Assembly: GCA_964454265.1 (NCBI GenBank)
Contig: CAYVXD010000047.1
Coordinates: forward strand, 1 to 27,122
Direction: 5' to 3'
Length of the DNA: 27,122 nucleotides
Source of the DNA: JAUWMI01 sp964454265
GTDB lineage: Bacteria; Sumerlaeota; Sumerlaeia; MWCT01; JAUWMI01
Shown here: in pieces, positions 15,834 through 23,179 of the stretch
Layout: every line of letters begins with the position of its first letter
Position numbering within the stretch: position 1 is the stretch's first letter
Position numbers and translations under genes: made by a program
Notes under the pieces: model-generated
The model's input: only the letters and a program-made list of their open reading frames with translations
Told to the model about the DNA's origin: nothing
Database searches by the model: none

Positions 15834-17033
15834 TTATCGAATCTTCTGCAACGTAGCCTTCATCAACACAACAGTGTATGGATTCCACGTGGACATCGTA
15901 AAATAAATTGTGGTAGTGGAATCGTCGCCGACTGCAAAATCCTCGAATTGATAGGGCCCGTATTCACCACCCCAGACGTTTTCTCGTCCGGGGTCATGAA
16001 CGCTATCGCATTTTTTGAATTCCCAGCTGGTGTGCATAAAATGGCAGTAACCGTTGTCCGACCAGGGATGAAAGATGATCTGAGGCTCCGACCATGGTCC
16101 CCATGGCTGGTCTGCCGTTCTCATGTTTATCCCACGCCAATTGCCACCACCATTGTATAGCATGATCCACTTGCGAATGAAGCGGTTGTACGTAACCGAA
16201 AGCTCACCCACGCACGGTTGGTTAAAAAGCGGCTCTGCCTTTCCTTCTTGCGAACTCCAAATTGGCTGACCTGAACGACCAAGCCCGGCAAAGTAGCGAA
16301 TGCTCGTGCGCGACTCGATGTGCTCCGCAGGTTGAAAGGCCAGCCGGACGTTGCTCTTCCGGTAAGGGCCAGAGCCGAACATGACCAGGCCCGTACCCTT
16401 GTTTTGCGGGAAGCCATTCCAGGCTGAAAGATCAATTTCCACCACCGAGACATTGATGAAATGCTGTGTCGAGAGGTCGTATAAATAGGTGAAGGTCTGT
16501 CCGTCATCATCGGAAACCGCGACGATGGAGCGCCCCATCGTGACCTCCTCGCTGTGGTCCGTGGTGTGATAAATGTACATTCGGCCACCCACGCTCGTCC
16601 CCTCCATTGGTACCTCAAAGGCGTCCTGACTGATGCCGGGGATTTGTACCGGCTTGTAGGTCCCAGTTTCATCGTGAATGAATATTAGCTTGATCCCATC
16701 CTCGGGCGAAGTATCGGTAGTATAAGCGATGGCGTCGCCGCCAGGAGGCCCATTGGTATCGCCAAAGAGCAGGTAGGTGCGGCCCTTATGTCGGAACGGG
16801 ACGCCAAGATCCGTGCTGGACAATTTGTAGCGGCTCTCGGTAAGGTTGATCGTCGGTTTCTCCCGTTCGCGGTCGTACTCACCTACGAGTTGGGCAATCT
16901 TTGTGGCGCGGGCAACCACAATAACGTCTTGTGCTGGTAGCTGCTCTTCATCTGTACTGAGCTTGCCGAGATTGGAACAACCTGACACCATAACTATAGC
17001 AACTAGCAAAATTACAAATGATGGTTTCATCAT
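15834..17033 (-). CDS. DUF4185 lipoprotein, possible glycan hydrolase
   Basis: Residues 1-19 are a lipoprotein signal with lipobox VSGC, so the 399-residue protein is lipid-anchored outside the cytoplasm. The body matches DUF4185, a beta-propeller-like fold: DLGVPFRHKGRTYLLFGDTNG is its usual opening, followed by repeated blade-like segments (YIYHTTDHSEE, IVAVSDDDGQTF, LVMFGSGPYRKS, ELSVTYNRFIRKWIMLYNGG, YFTMSTWNPYTVVLM). Some DUF4185 proteins have been shown to be endo-D-arabinanases (assigned to GH183), so a glycosidase role is possible here. The ATG lies 3 bases after the stop of the oxidoreductase gene, and the ribosome site GAAGG is inside that gene's end, which points to coupled translation. 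The family call is good; the substrate is unknown. Confidence 0.82.
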   Translation of the reverse strand: MMKPSFVILLVAIVMVSGCSNLGKLSTDEEQLPAQDVIVVARATKIAQLVGEYDREREKPTINLTESRYKLSSTDLGVPFRHKGRTYLLFGDTNGPPGGDAIAYTTDTSPEDGIKLIFIHDETGTYKPVQIPGISQDAFEVPMEGTSVGGRMYIYHTTDHSEEVTMGRSIVAVSDDDGQTFTYLYDLSTQHFINVSVVEIDLSAWNGFPQNKGTGLVMFGSGPYRKSNVRLAFQPAEHIESRTSIRYFAGLGRSGQPIWSSQEGKAEPLFNQPCVGELSVTYNRFIRKWIMLYNGGGNWRGINMRTADQPWGPWSEPQIIFHPWSDNGYCHFMHTSWEFKKCDSVHDPGRENVWGGEYGPYQFEDFAVGDDSTTTIYFTMSTWNPYTVVLMKATLQKIR

Positions 17034-17036
17034 ACC

Positions 17037-18140
17037 TTATACCTTCGCCTTCTGATCCGTAATAAGTGCGCAGCGAATTCCATTGGGATCGAAACAGCCG
17101 TTGCATGAAATACAATCAGCCACCTGTTTGTTTTGATCCTGCATTTTTACCACCAGGTCGGGCTCACGAATGAACGGGCGCGACATGGAGATAAAATCCG
17201 CCGTGCCGCTGGCAATCAGCGACTCCATCACGCTCCGCGACCGGATTCCACCTACCAGCGCAAGTGGCAGCCCGCTTGCGGCTTTGATCTTGGCTGCTGC
17301 CTTGCGGAAATATGCCTCTTTCTCAGGCGACAGGATATTCAGTCGTGCGGCCACGGCCCCGGCCTCGCGAATTCCTCCACTTACCTCAATGGCATCTATC
17401 CCGGCCTCGGCGATCAACCGCGCAACCTTTACACTCTCCCGCGGGGTAAGTCCGCCGCGTTTCAATCCGTCCTCTGAGTTGAGCTTAATCAGCACAGGAT
17501 AGTCGCGGCCAAGCGTAAGGCGAATCTCATGCACGATCTCAACAATCAAGCGCGTGCGGTTCTCAGTCGAGCCACCCCATTTGTCAGTTCTGCGATTGGT
17601 GTGAGGCGAAATGAATTCGCTGAGCAGATAGCCGTGTGCACAGTGGAGCTGCACAGCGTCAAAGCCGACTCTGCGCACTCGCTCAGCTGCACTGACAAAG
17701 GCATCTTTGATCTCCAGGATTTCGTGCTCTGTCACAGCCTGAGGAACCATCCCTACCGTGGGATCTTTTACTGCCGAGGGCGCGAGCGGCGTGCCGCCGC
17801 ACTGCTCAGGGTCGCACTGACGCCCACCGTGCACTATCTGAAGCGCCACCTTACCTCCTTCGCGATGAATAACGTCCACCAGCTGTTCGCAACCAGGGAT
17901 GAACCTGTCGTCGTATATCGCGGCCTGCCGCGGCGACGACTTCCCGCGCGGGTGTACGTAGGCAAAACCAGGAATGATCAAGCCGATACGCCCGCGAGCC
18001 AATCGCTGATAAAAGCGCAACATCTGATCGGTCATAAAGCCATCTTCGCTCGCCATGTATTCATGCGTGGCAGATCGTATGAAGCGATTCTCGAGCGTAA
18101 GAGTCCCAATACGATACGGAGTAAACAATACACTCATCAT
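17037..18140 (-). CDS. NADH:flavin oxidoreductase, Old Yellow Enzyme family
   Basis: An FMN-binding TIM-barrel oxidoreductase of 367 residues. It opens with LFTPYRIGTLTLENRFIRSA, has the family signature LHCAHGYLLSEFISPHTN and the WGGSTENR segment, and LVGGIRS for flavin phosphate binding. Near the C-terminus, CISCNGCFDPNGIRC supplies four cysteines in CxxCxxC...C order, the expected [4Fe-4S] ligands of the 2,4-dienoyl-CoA reductase branch. The FAD and NAD(P)H domains that follow in full-length enzymes (about 650-670 residues) are absent, so electrons must come from another protein or directly from a cofactor. AAAGGAT precedes the start. It is the first gene of a tight pair with the DUF4185 lipoprotein. 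The family call is firm; the substrate is unknown. Confidence 0.9.
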   Translation of the reverse strand: MMSVLFTPYRIGTLTLENRFIRSATHEYMASEDGFMTDQMLRFYQRLARGRIGLIIPGFAYVHPRGKSSPRQAAIYDDRFIPGCEQLVDVIHREGGKVALQIVHGGRQCDPEQCGGTPLAPSAVKDPTVGMVPQAVTEHEILEIKDAFVSAAERVRRVGFDAVQLHCAHGYLLSEFISPHTNRRTDKWGGSTENRTRLIVEIVHEIRLTLGRDYPVLIKLNSEDGLKRGGLTPRESVKVARLIAEAGIDAIEVSGGIREAGAVAARLNILSPEKEAYFRKAAAKIKAASGLPLALVGGIRSRSVMESLIASGTADFISMSRPFIREPDLVVKMQDQNKQVADCISCNGCFDPNGIRCALITDQKAKV

Positions 18141-18573
18141 CTGATCCTTTCCAGTCTGAGATTCTCGATAGAAGCGACGACTCCTGTCGCTGGCGTGCTC
18201 CTGTATATTCAGAAATCAGCTGGAAGTGTCAAGCCTGCAAAATCCTTGTACAAGGAAAACGCGGCCAACTGGTATCTTATCATGGCTTTTTGTGCAGACT
18301 GGGTACTCAAAGCGCTGAAATGGGGACATCCTCCTGGGTCTTGTCAATCAAATCCCCTGCAACGAGTCGATGCCCGCCATGGCTGCCCAGATGCCTGATC
18401 TCTAAGAGCTTCGAACGAGGCACTGTTCGCTCCGCATGCTCCGAATAAAGAAATCCCTTTACTTTCCCAAGATGAAATGATACAAAAAAAGCAGAAATTT
18501 AGAACAGAAACACGGGGAAAAGAAAAGGAATTTCTCGAAAAGCCGTAAGTTAAGTATAGAAAAGCGAATGAAA
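18141..18573. other. Intergenic region between oxidoreductase and tmRNA
   Basis: A 433-base gap holding the likely oxidoreductase promoter (18202-18232, minus strand) and the tmRNA promoter region. A TATAGA at 18555-18560 is well placed as the tmRNA -10, but no good -35 is seen. Open frames here are antisense or low-quality and I see no gene. Confidence 0.45.
18202..18232 (-). promoter_or_regulatory. Likely promoter for the oxidoreductase-DUF4185 pair
   Basis: On the minus strand a consensus TTGACA occupies 18232-18227. Candidate -10 boxes follow at GAATAT (16-base spacer) or TATACA (19-base spacer). The start codon is about 60 bases further on. Confidence 0.42.
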
Positions 18574-18960
18574 GGGGGCGTACAGGTTTCGACGGGGATC
18601 GCTGTGGAAGAGACGGCAAGCCGAGGTCGGTTCCACCACCCTCGTTAAACAGGCGGAACACTAAATTCAAGTGCAGATGCAAATCTAGCACTTGCTGCCT
18701 AATAAGGCAGCACGTCCGCTAGCTGCTGTGCCTGCGGCGGCTGGATGGGCGCCGACAAGCGGGCTGGCCGTAAGTTTTCGTCCGAGGGCTTGTGGCGAGA
18801 CACCATCGGGCTAGCCAATCATGAAAGCCTGCCTTTTGGCGTTCCTGTGCGGCGAAGCGCTTCGGAAGCTCGTCTTCCGGGCAGAATAAAAAGGCTAAGC
18901 TTGTAGAAATCTCTTCTGTGGGTTCTTCGGACGTGGGTTCGATTCCCACCGCCTCCACCA
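18574..18960 (+). ncRNA. ssrA: tmRNA (transfer-messenger RNA)
   Basis: A 387-base tmRNA, which rescues stalled ribosomes. The 5' end GGGGGCG pairs with 3' CGCCUCC, leaving the encoded tail ACCA; the third pair is G-U, the alanine identity element expected of tmRNA. The conserved start (gtacaggtttcgacggggat) and the T-arm (gtgggttcgattcccac) are both present. The tag frame is readable at 18673-18699: GCA GAT GCA AAT CTA GCA CTT GCT GCC, then two TAA stops, encoding ADANLALAA after the alanine brought by tmRNA itself. The resume codon is chosen by the AAGT-GCA context and the family's usual ending ALAA, so the first tag residues are less certain than the last five. The gene stands alone and is followed by a terminator. 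Confidence 0.97.
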
Positions 18961-19040
18961 GCCTTCGCTGAAGCTTCGGCTGGCAAGCACTATTCATTTT
19001 GATAGTAACTCAATAGCGGCCTAAGTCTTTGCAAAGGCTG

Positions 19041-19071
19041 TCCGCCTAAGCATTAGCGTAGGCGGATTTTT
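19041..19071 (+). terminator. Rho-independent terminator downstream of tmRNA
   Basis: The stem TCCGCCTA (19041-19048) pairs perfectly with TAGGCGGA (19059-19066) around a 10-base loop, followed at once by TTTTTATTT. It ends the tmRNA transcript; its reverse lacks a T-run, so it serves the flavodoxin gene less well. Confidence 0.82.
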
Positions 19072-19137
19072 ATTTGATTATTCGCAATATGAAGGGGAAC
19101 TGTTGGGTTGCGATTGGGTGCGCGCAATCCCGCATGG

Positions 19138-19584
19138 CTACTTCTTTGAGGCCGCAAGAGCAAGCTTTCGACCCAGCTGCTGGAGCTCGGCTGTCTTTTC
19201 CTTATTCGGACGATTCGCCACGAGAACCGTCTTCGCAACGGGTTGAAACTTAAATGTCTTACAGATGCTCTCCACGCTTTTCGATGCAGTGCCCCCTCCG
19301 CCGTGTGTCACGAAAATCGCACAGGGCTTCTTAGTCACTTTTCCCTCGGTAGGATAGAAGGTTCGATCAAAAAAATCCTTTACGCCACCCGCCATGTAGC
19401 TGAAGTAATCCGGCGTGCCAATGGCAATTCCATCACATGCCAGGAGGTCGTCCACTGTCGCCTTGAGCGCTTGCTTGAGCACGACCTGTGTGCCTTTGAG
19501 TGCGCGCGCACCTTTTGCAACAACCCGAGCCGCTGCCTCGGTATTCCCACTCAATGAATGATAGATGACCAGAATCTTTGCCAT
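19138..19584 (-). CDS. Flavodoxin-like protein / NAD(P)H-dependent flavoprotein
   Basis: A 148-residue flavodoxin-fold protein. The FMN phosphate-binding loop is YHSLSGNTEAAA at residues 8-19. The second flavin loop is GTPDYFSYMAGGVKDFFDR near 56-74, and CAIFVTHGGGG near 86-96 is the third strand and loop. The layout is close to the short WrbA/flavodoxin group that moves electrons or reduces quinones. AAAGGAG stands before the ATG. It is monocistronic as far as can be seen, converging on tmRNA. The nearby Old Yellow Enzyme lacks its own reductase domains, so this could be a partner, but there is no direct evidence. Confidence 0.86.
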   Translation of the reverse strand: MAKILVIYHSLSGNTEAAARVVAKGARALKGTQVVLKQALKATVDDLLACDGIAIGTPDYFSYMAGGVKDFFDRTFYPTEGKVTKKPCAIFVTHGGGGTASKSVESICKTFKFQPVAKTVLVANRPNKEKTAELQQLGRKLALAASKK

Positions 19585-19842
19585 CCTTTTTCTCCTTTAA
19601 TCATTATGTTAAATTTCTTGACAGGCCCAGAACGAACTTCTCATTGTGGGGTGATGTAGCGCACGCCTGTCATGCGGATGAAACAGGCAAAAGCCAGGTG
19701 CTGATTTCAGCCTAGCCAGGCGAAAGGGAGAATAACGCGAGCACCCAACTTCACCTCAACGCTGCTTAAATCTAGCGTGTCCTGAATCCCGACCGAGTAC
19801 TGCTTCCCCTCCTCTCAGGGCTCTCACGCCGCCAGAAGAAAT
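19585..19842. other. Intergenic region upstream of the flavodoxin gene
   Basis: No gene is seen. A hairpin GCCTGT/ACAGGC lies near 19667-19690 without a T-run. This stretch should contain the flavodoxin promoter on the minus strand, but I found no clear boxes. The HU terminator follows at 19843-19883. Confidence 0.4.
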
Positions 19843-19883
19843 AAAAAAAGAGGCAGGTACAGCTCGCCACTGCTCCTACCTCT
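19843..19883 (-). terminator. Rho-independent terminator of the HU gene
   Basis: On the minus strand AGAGGTAGG (19883-19875) pairs with CCTGCCTCT (19857-19849) with one G-T pair, followed by TTTTTTTAT. It begins 18 bases after the HU stop codon. Confidence 0.8.
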
Positions 19884-19900
19884 CTGGCAAAACAGCGCAT

Positions 19901-20179
19901 TTATAGGCTCTTTTTCAGTGCCGGTGCAGGTTTGAACCCCACAGTCTTGCTCGCCTTTATTTTGATCTGTTCACCGGTGCGCGGATTCACGCCTGTCCGT
20001 GCCTTTCGAGATCTTACCGTAAATGTGCCAAACCCGGCTACTGAAAACCTTTTCTCCTTTTTGATCGCCTTGGCAATTGCACCAAATGTACAATCAATAA
20101 CACCTTCAATAGAAACCTTACTCAAATCGCTGCAACTCTTCGTGGCCTTTACATCGTCTATCAGCTCACTTTTGGTCAT
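19901..20179 (-). CDS. HU/IHF-family DNA-binding protein
   Basis: A 92-residue histone-like protein that bends and compacts DNA. The N-terminal helices (TKSELIDDVKATK) are followed by the beta-arm region, with the family signature GFGTFTVRSRKARTGVNPRT at residues 50-69 and a basic end (KIKASKTVGFKPAPALKKSL). The length matches HU. GGGAGGTGAGG precedes the ATG, a strong ribosome site suited to an abundant protein. The gene has its own promoter (20239-20266) and terminator (19843-19883), so it is a single-gene unit. It could be HU or one IHF subunit; GEQIKI and the absence of IHF-specific features favour HU. Confidence 0.95.
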   Translation of the reverse strand: MTKSELIDDVKATKSCSDLSKVSIEGVIDCTFGAIAKAIKKEKRFSVAGFGTFTVRSRKARTGVNPRTGEQIKIKASKTVGFKPAPALKKSL

Positions 20180-20238
20180 TCGACCTCACCTCCCTTGTTG
20201 AGAAATTAGTCATTGCCGATTTCTCTATTTGCAGGTGT

Positions 20239-20266
20239 ATAATACCCAATGGAAGCCATTTGTCAA
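20239..20266 (-). promoter_or_regulatory. Promoter of the HU gene
   Basis: On the minus strand a perfect TTGACA (20266-20261) is followed after 16 bases by TATTAT (20244-20239). An A/T-rich run (aataaaaaaat) lies just upstream of the -35 and may act as an UP element. The leader to the ATG is about 50 bases. Confidence 0.75.
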
Positions 20267-20301
20267 ATTTTTTTATTGCAGACGCAAGAAAAAAATAGCT
20301 C

Positions 20302-20331
20302 TTCACAAGCAGTGCCCAGGCGGCATACAAT
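20302..20331 (+). promoter_or_regulatory. Possible promoter of the radical SAM gene
   Basis: TTCACA (20302-20307), an 18-base spacer and TACAAT (20326-20331) lie 36 bases before the start codon, back to back with the HU promoter. Confidence 0.4.
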
Positions 20332-20367
20332 CAGGGCGTCTATCTACTGAGGCGCTGAGCCGAGAAA

Positions 20368-21396
20368 ATGCCTGCATCACTTTATAAAGTCGAGCTGGCC
20401 ACGGCGCTTTCGGACGAGCGAGTCCAGTGCCGCGTATGTCAGCGCCGTTGTGTCATCCCAAAAGGAAAGCGCGGCTATTGTTTAACACGCGAAAACGTTG
20501 ATGGCACGCTCTACTCCCTAGTCTACGGCCTTGTGGCATCCATGGCGATATCGCCTATCGAGAAGAAACCGATGTTTCACTTCTACCCGGGGAGTCGCTG
20601 GTTGTCAATAGGAACAATTGGGTGCAATTTTCGCTGCCCCGGATGTCAGAATTGGGAGATTGCACACGCCAGGCCGGGCAAACAGACCAGAAATCTCCGG
20701 CATATCATGCCCGAAGAGCTGGTCACCCTTGCACTTGAAAACCGGTGTACCGGCATTTCGTGGACGTATAATGAACCGACCATCTGGTTTGAATATACTC
20801 TGAATGGAGCGCGGCTCGCCAAAGGCGAGGGGCTTCTGACAAATTATGTCACGAATGGATTCATGTCGGAAGAGGCGCTTGACCAGATTGGCCCTGTGCT
20901 CGATTCTTACCGCTTTGATCTCAAAGGCTTCTCGCCTACCAGCTATGGCCGGATTGCGCATGTGGAAGATATGAGCGGTATTCTTGCCGTCGCTGAGCGG
21001 GCAAAATATCACTGGCACATGCACGTCGAGGTGGTGACAAATATCATCCCCGGATACAATGATAATCCGCGAGAGCTGCGAAAAATGGCACACTGGATCG
21101 CAACCGCACTCGGCCCCGACACGCCGTGGCATGTCACGCGATTTGCTCCGTTTCTTGATCTCGCTCATCTGAGTGAAACCCCGATAGAGACGCTTGAGGA
21201 GGCCCGACAGATCGGATTTGACGCAGGTCTGGAATACGTTTATCTGGGAAACGTTCCGTTTCACAATGGCGAGAATACCTACTGTTCGCGCTGCGGAAAA
21301 CTGTTGATCCGGCGCGGTGTGTTTGAAATCCAAGTCAACAATATTGACAATGGCAGATGTCCGGCGTGTGGAAACCGGATTCCAGGAAAATTTTAG
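20368..21396 (+). CDS. amrS: AmmeMemoRadiSam-type radical SAM enzyme (AmrS)
   Basis: A 342-residue radical SAM protein. The [4Fe-4S] ligands are C86-NFR-C90-PG-C93 in the group-typical GCNFRCPGCQNW. Before it, four cysteines at 21, 24, 28 and 38 (CRVCQRRC...GYC) form an N-terminal metal site; after it C306, C309, C331 and C334 form a zinc-ribbon end. WTYNEPTIWFEY and the GYNDNP segment also match the AmrS/PflA-like group. The pathway and substrate of this group are not established. In many genomes amrS is next to genes for Memo-like and AmmeCR1-like proteins; neither is in this window. The ribosome site is weak (GAG), and no better start exists. A pyruvate formate-lyase activating enzyme is the usual mis-annotation. 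Confidence 0.9.
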   Translation: MPASLYKVELATALSDERVQCRVCQRRCVIPKGKRGYCLTRENVDGTLYSLVYGLVASMAISPIEKKPMFHFYPGSRWLSIGTIGCNFRCPGCQNWEIAHARPGKQTRNLRHIMPEELVTLALENRCTGISWTYNEPTIWFEYTLNGARLAKGEGLLTNYVTNGFMSEEALDQIGPVLDSYRFDLKGFSPTSYGRIAHVEDMSGILAVAERAKYHWHMHVEVVTNIIPGYNDNPRELRKMAHWIATALGPDTPWHVTRFAPFLDLAHLSETPIETLEEARQIGFDAGLEYVYLGNVPFHNGENTYCSRCGKLLIRRGVFEIQVNNIDNGRCPACGNRIPGKF

Positions 21397-21412
21397 CTGC
21401 CATCATTTCGGG

Positions 21413-21439
21413 TAGGGACAGATTATAATCCGTCCCTGT
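21413..21439. repeat. Palindromic element with GATTATAATC core
   Basis: TAGGGAC (21414-21419) pairs with GTCCCT (21432-21437) around the palindromic core GATTATAATC (21421-21430). It shares the core and ends with the element at 27035-27063. It sits between the stop of amrS and the start of the broken permease gene. Confidence 0.65.
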
Positions 21440-21442
21440 AAT

Positions 21443-22767
21443 GTGAAAAGAATGCCTGAACAGCAGATCAGCAAATCGCCTGGCGAGCCGTTAGCGAGGC
21501 AGTTGTGTCTCTGGGATGCAACAGCCATCATCATGGGTATCATCATCGGTGCGGGCATCTTCCGGGTGCCTGCTGCAGTGGCCGGACTCGTGCCCACAGG
21601 GGGCGCGATTCTGCTTGCCTGGCTCATTGGCGGGCTGCTGGCGCTATGCCAATCACTGGTGGGGATTATGTTTACCTGCGCGAAGGCTACGGCAGGTGGG
21701 TGGGGTTTCTGTTCGGATGGACGAAGCTCTGGGTGGTTCGCACCGGCTCTATCGCAAGTATTGCATTCGTATTTGCCGAGTATGTTAGATATCTCATTCC
21801 TCTTTCTTCTACCGAAATGAAAATAGTTGCCATCCTGGCGGTTCTTCTCCTGACGGGTGCAAACACCATCGGGCTGCGCCATGGAAGTAATATCCAGAAC
21901 ATCTTCACGGCACTGAAGATTCTGGCAATCGTGGCTATTATCGTCCTTGGGCTGACGTTGGAAGGCGGCAGCACGGCGCACTTTTCACCCTTTTGGCCTA
22001 CTTCGGTCGGGAAGAATTTCTTAGGGGGATTTGGCCTGGCGCTCATCTTTATTCTCTGGACGTATGGCGGGTGGAACGAAGCAACGTATGTGGCTGGCGA
22101 GGTGAGACAGCCGGAAAAAACGCTTCCTCGCTCGCTCGTGCTCGGCATTTCTGGCATTATAGTTCTTTATCTCCTTATCAACTGCGTCTATCTCTACGTT
22201 CTCCCCATAGAAAAAATGCAAGACTCTCCCACGGTAGCTGCTGCCGTGCTGGAGCGGTTGGTTGGGCCTCGTGGTGGCCAGATTGTAGCAATCATGGTGA
22301 TAGTCTCAACGTTTGGGGCGCTGAATGGCCTGATTCTTACCGGCGCACGCATCTCCTACGCAATGGGGCGCGATCACACTCTGTTCCGTTGGTTCAGCCG
22401 CGTGCACCCACGATTCCAGACTCCTGCCACTGCAATCGGCTTTCAGGCAATCTGGGCGATAGTGTTGATCTTCTCGGGTACATTTGAGACGCTGGTCTTG
22501 TATACTGCATTTACTACCTGGCTCTTTTTTGGCCTGGTTGTACTTGCGCTAATAATTTTGCGTAAAAGACGACCAGCCATGCCACGGCCGTACCGCGTAT
22601 GGGGCTACCCGGTTATTCCCGTCCTGTTTATTGCAATGACGCTGATCCTGCTCCTGAATGCGGTGTGGCATGCGCCGCGCGAGTCGTTGTACGGGTTAGG
22701 TTTCATTCTGCTCGGTTTGCCGGTGTACTATTGGTCTGCCATCCGCGCTAAAACCATGCCGCATTAG
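21443..22767 (+). pseudogene. APC-family amino acid permease, disrupted by a frameshifting deletion
   Basis: Two overlapping frames together encode one amino acid/polyamine permease. The first frame (from GTG 21443 or ATG 21452) gives LWDATAIIMGIIIGAGIF, the first-helix motif of the APC family, and runs to WLIGGLLALC. The second frame takes over at about 21641-21650 and gives ITGGDYVYLREGYGRWVGFL, then an intact remainder to LYGLGFILLGLPVYYW at 22767. Intact relatives read like LLALxGALCYAELA...P.TGGDYVYL, so about 12 codons covering the end of helix 2 are missing and the net loss is 1 base beyond a multiple of three. The downstream part has no stops and keeps normal family motifs (GGWNEATYVAGE). 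It is either a recent pseudogene or an assembly error at a short repeat. Confidence 0.82.
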
Positions 22768-22892
22768 GGTGGTAAATTACGCGAGAGTAGACTTTTCTTC
22801 CAAGGAACATACACCCAAGGCTATTAAATAACCTTTTCGCAGTTTATATTTCCGGTACGAAATACGCTAGTGGGTACATTCTTTTTCCCGAG

Positions 22893-23076
22893 ATGTGTGT
22901 AAATTCGTGTCATTTGTTTCTATTCGCGGTCATTCGTGTTACTTGTATTTTGGAAGTATACGAATGCGCTCGAATGAACGCACGAATATCACAAAAAAGT
23001 GTACGGATAAACATAGTTATTAAACTTTGCGGCTTTGCGCCCTGGCGTGAGATTAAGATTTCAAATATCTTGCGTT
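22893..23076. repeat. Dispersed repeats in the gap 22768-23179
   Basis: The 412-base gap has no credible gene. Around 22901-22951 there are units like ATTCGTGTCATT and CATTCGTGTTAC, and at 22963-22989 inverted counterparts (cgaatgaacgcacgaat). At 23000-23073 lies a unit containing gtgtacggataaac, aaactttgcggctttgcgcc, ggcgtgagatta and aaatatctt. The last unit matches copies at 24486-24551 and, in part, 25034-25076. Confidence 0.65.
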
Positions 23077-23179
23077 AGTTCCTCAGAACGATAAAAGAAC
23101 AAATAAACTTTGCACCTTTGCCTGTTGTATGTCGCCCAATTAGCGCAAATTGATTAACTGGCTTCCATTTATTGTCTAT

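Noticed and set aside
17529..18398. Plus-strand open frame of 289 codons
   Set aside because: It lies antisense to the oxidoreductase gene, which has clear family motifs; the translation resembles no protein family.
18344..18691. Minus-strand open frame of 115 codons upstream of and across the tmRNA 5' end
   Set aside because: It overlaps tmRNA, has no recognisable family and unusual composition, and no good ribosome site.
18938..18960. tmRNA 3' end as an integration (att) site
   Set aside because: tmRNA ends are common targets, but no second copy of this end and no integrase is visible in the window.
18719..18997. Minus-strand open frame reading VEAVGIEPTSE
   Set aside because: It is antisense to the 3' part of tmRNA. 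GIEPTSE-like strings arise from reading the T-arm of tRNA or tmRNA backwards and are a known source of spurious proteins.
20605..21333. Minus-strand open frame of 242 codons
   Set aside because: It is antisense to the radical SAM gene and shows no family features.
21421..21430. TATAAT in the palindromic repeat as a promoter -10
   Set aside because: No -35 box lies at the right distance, and the sequence is explained by the palindrome; kept only as a possibility under the repeat finding.
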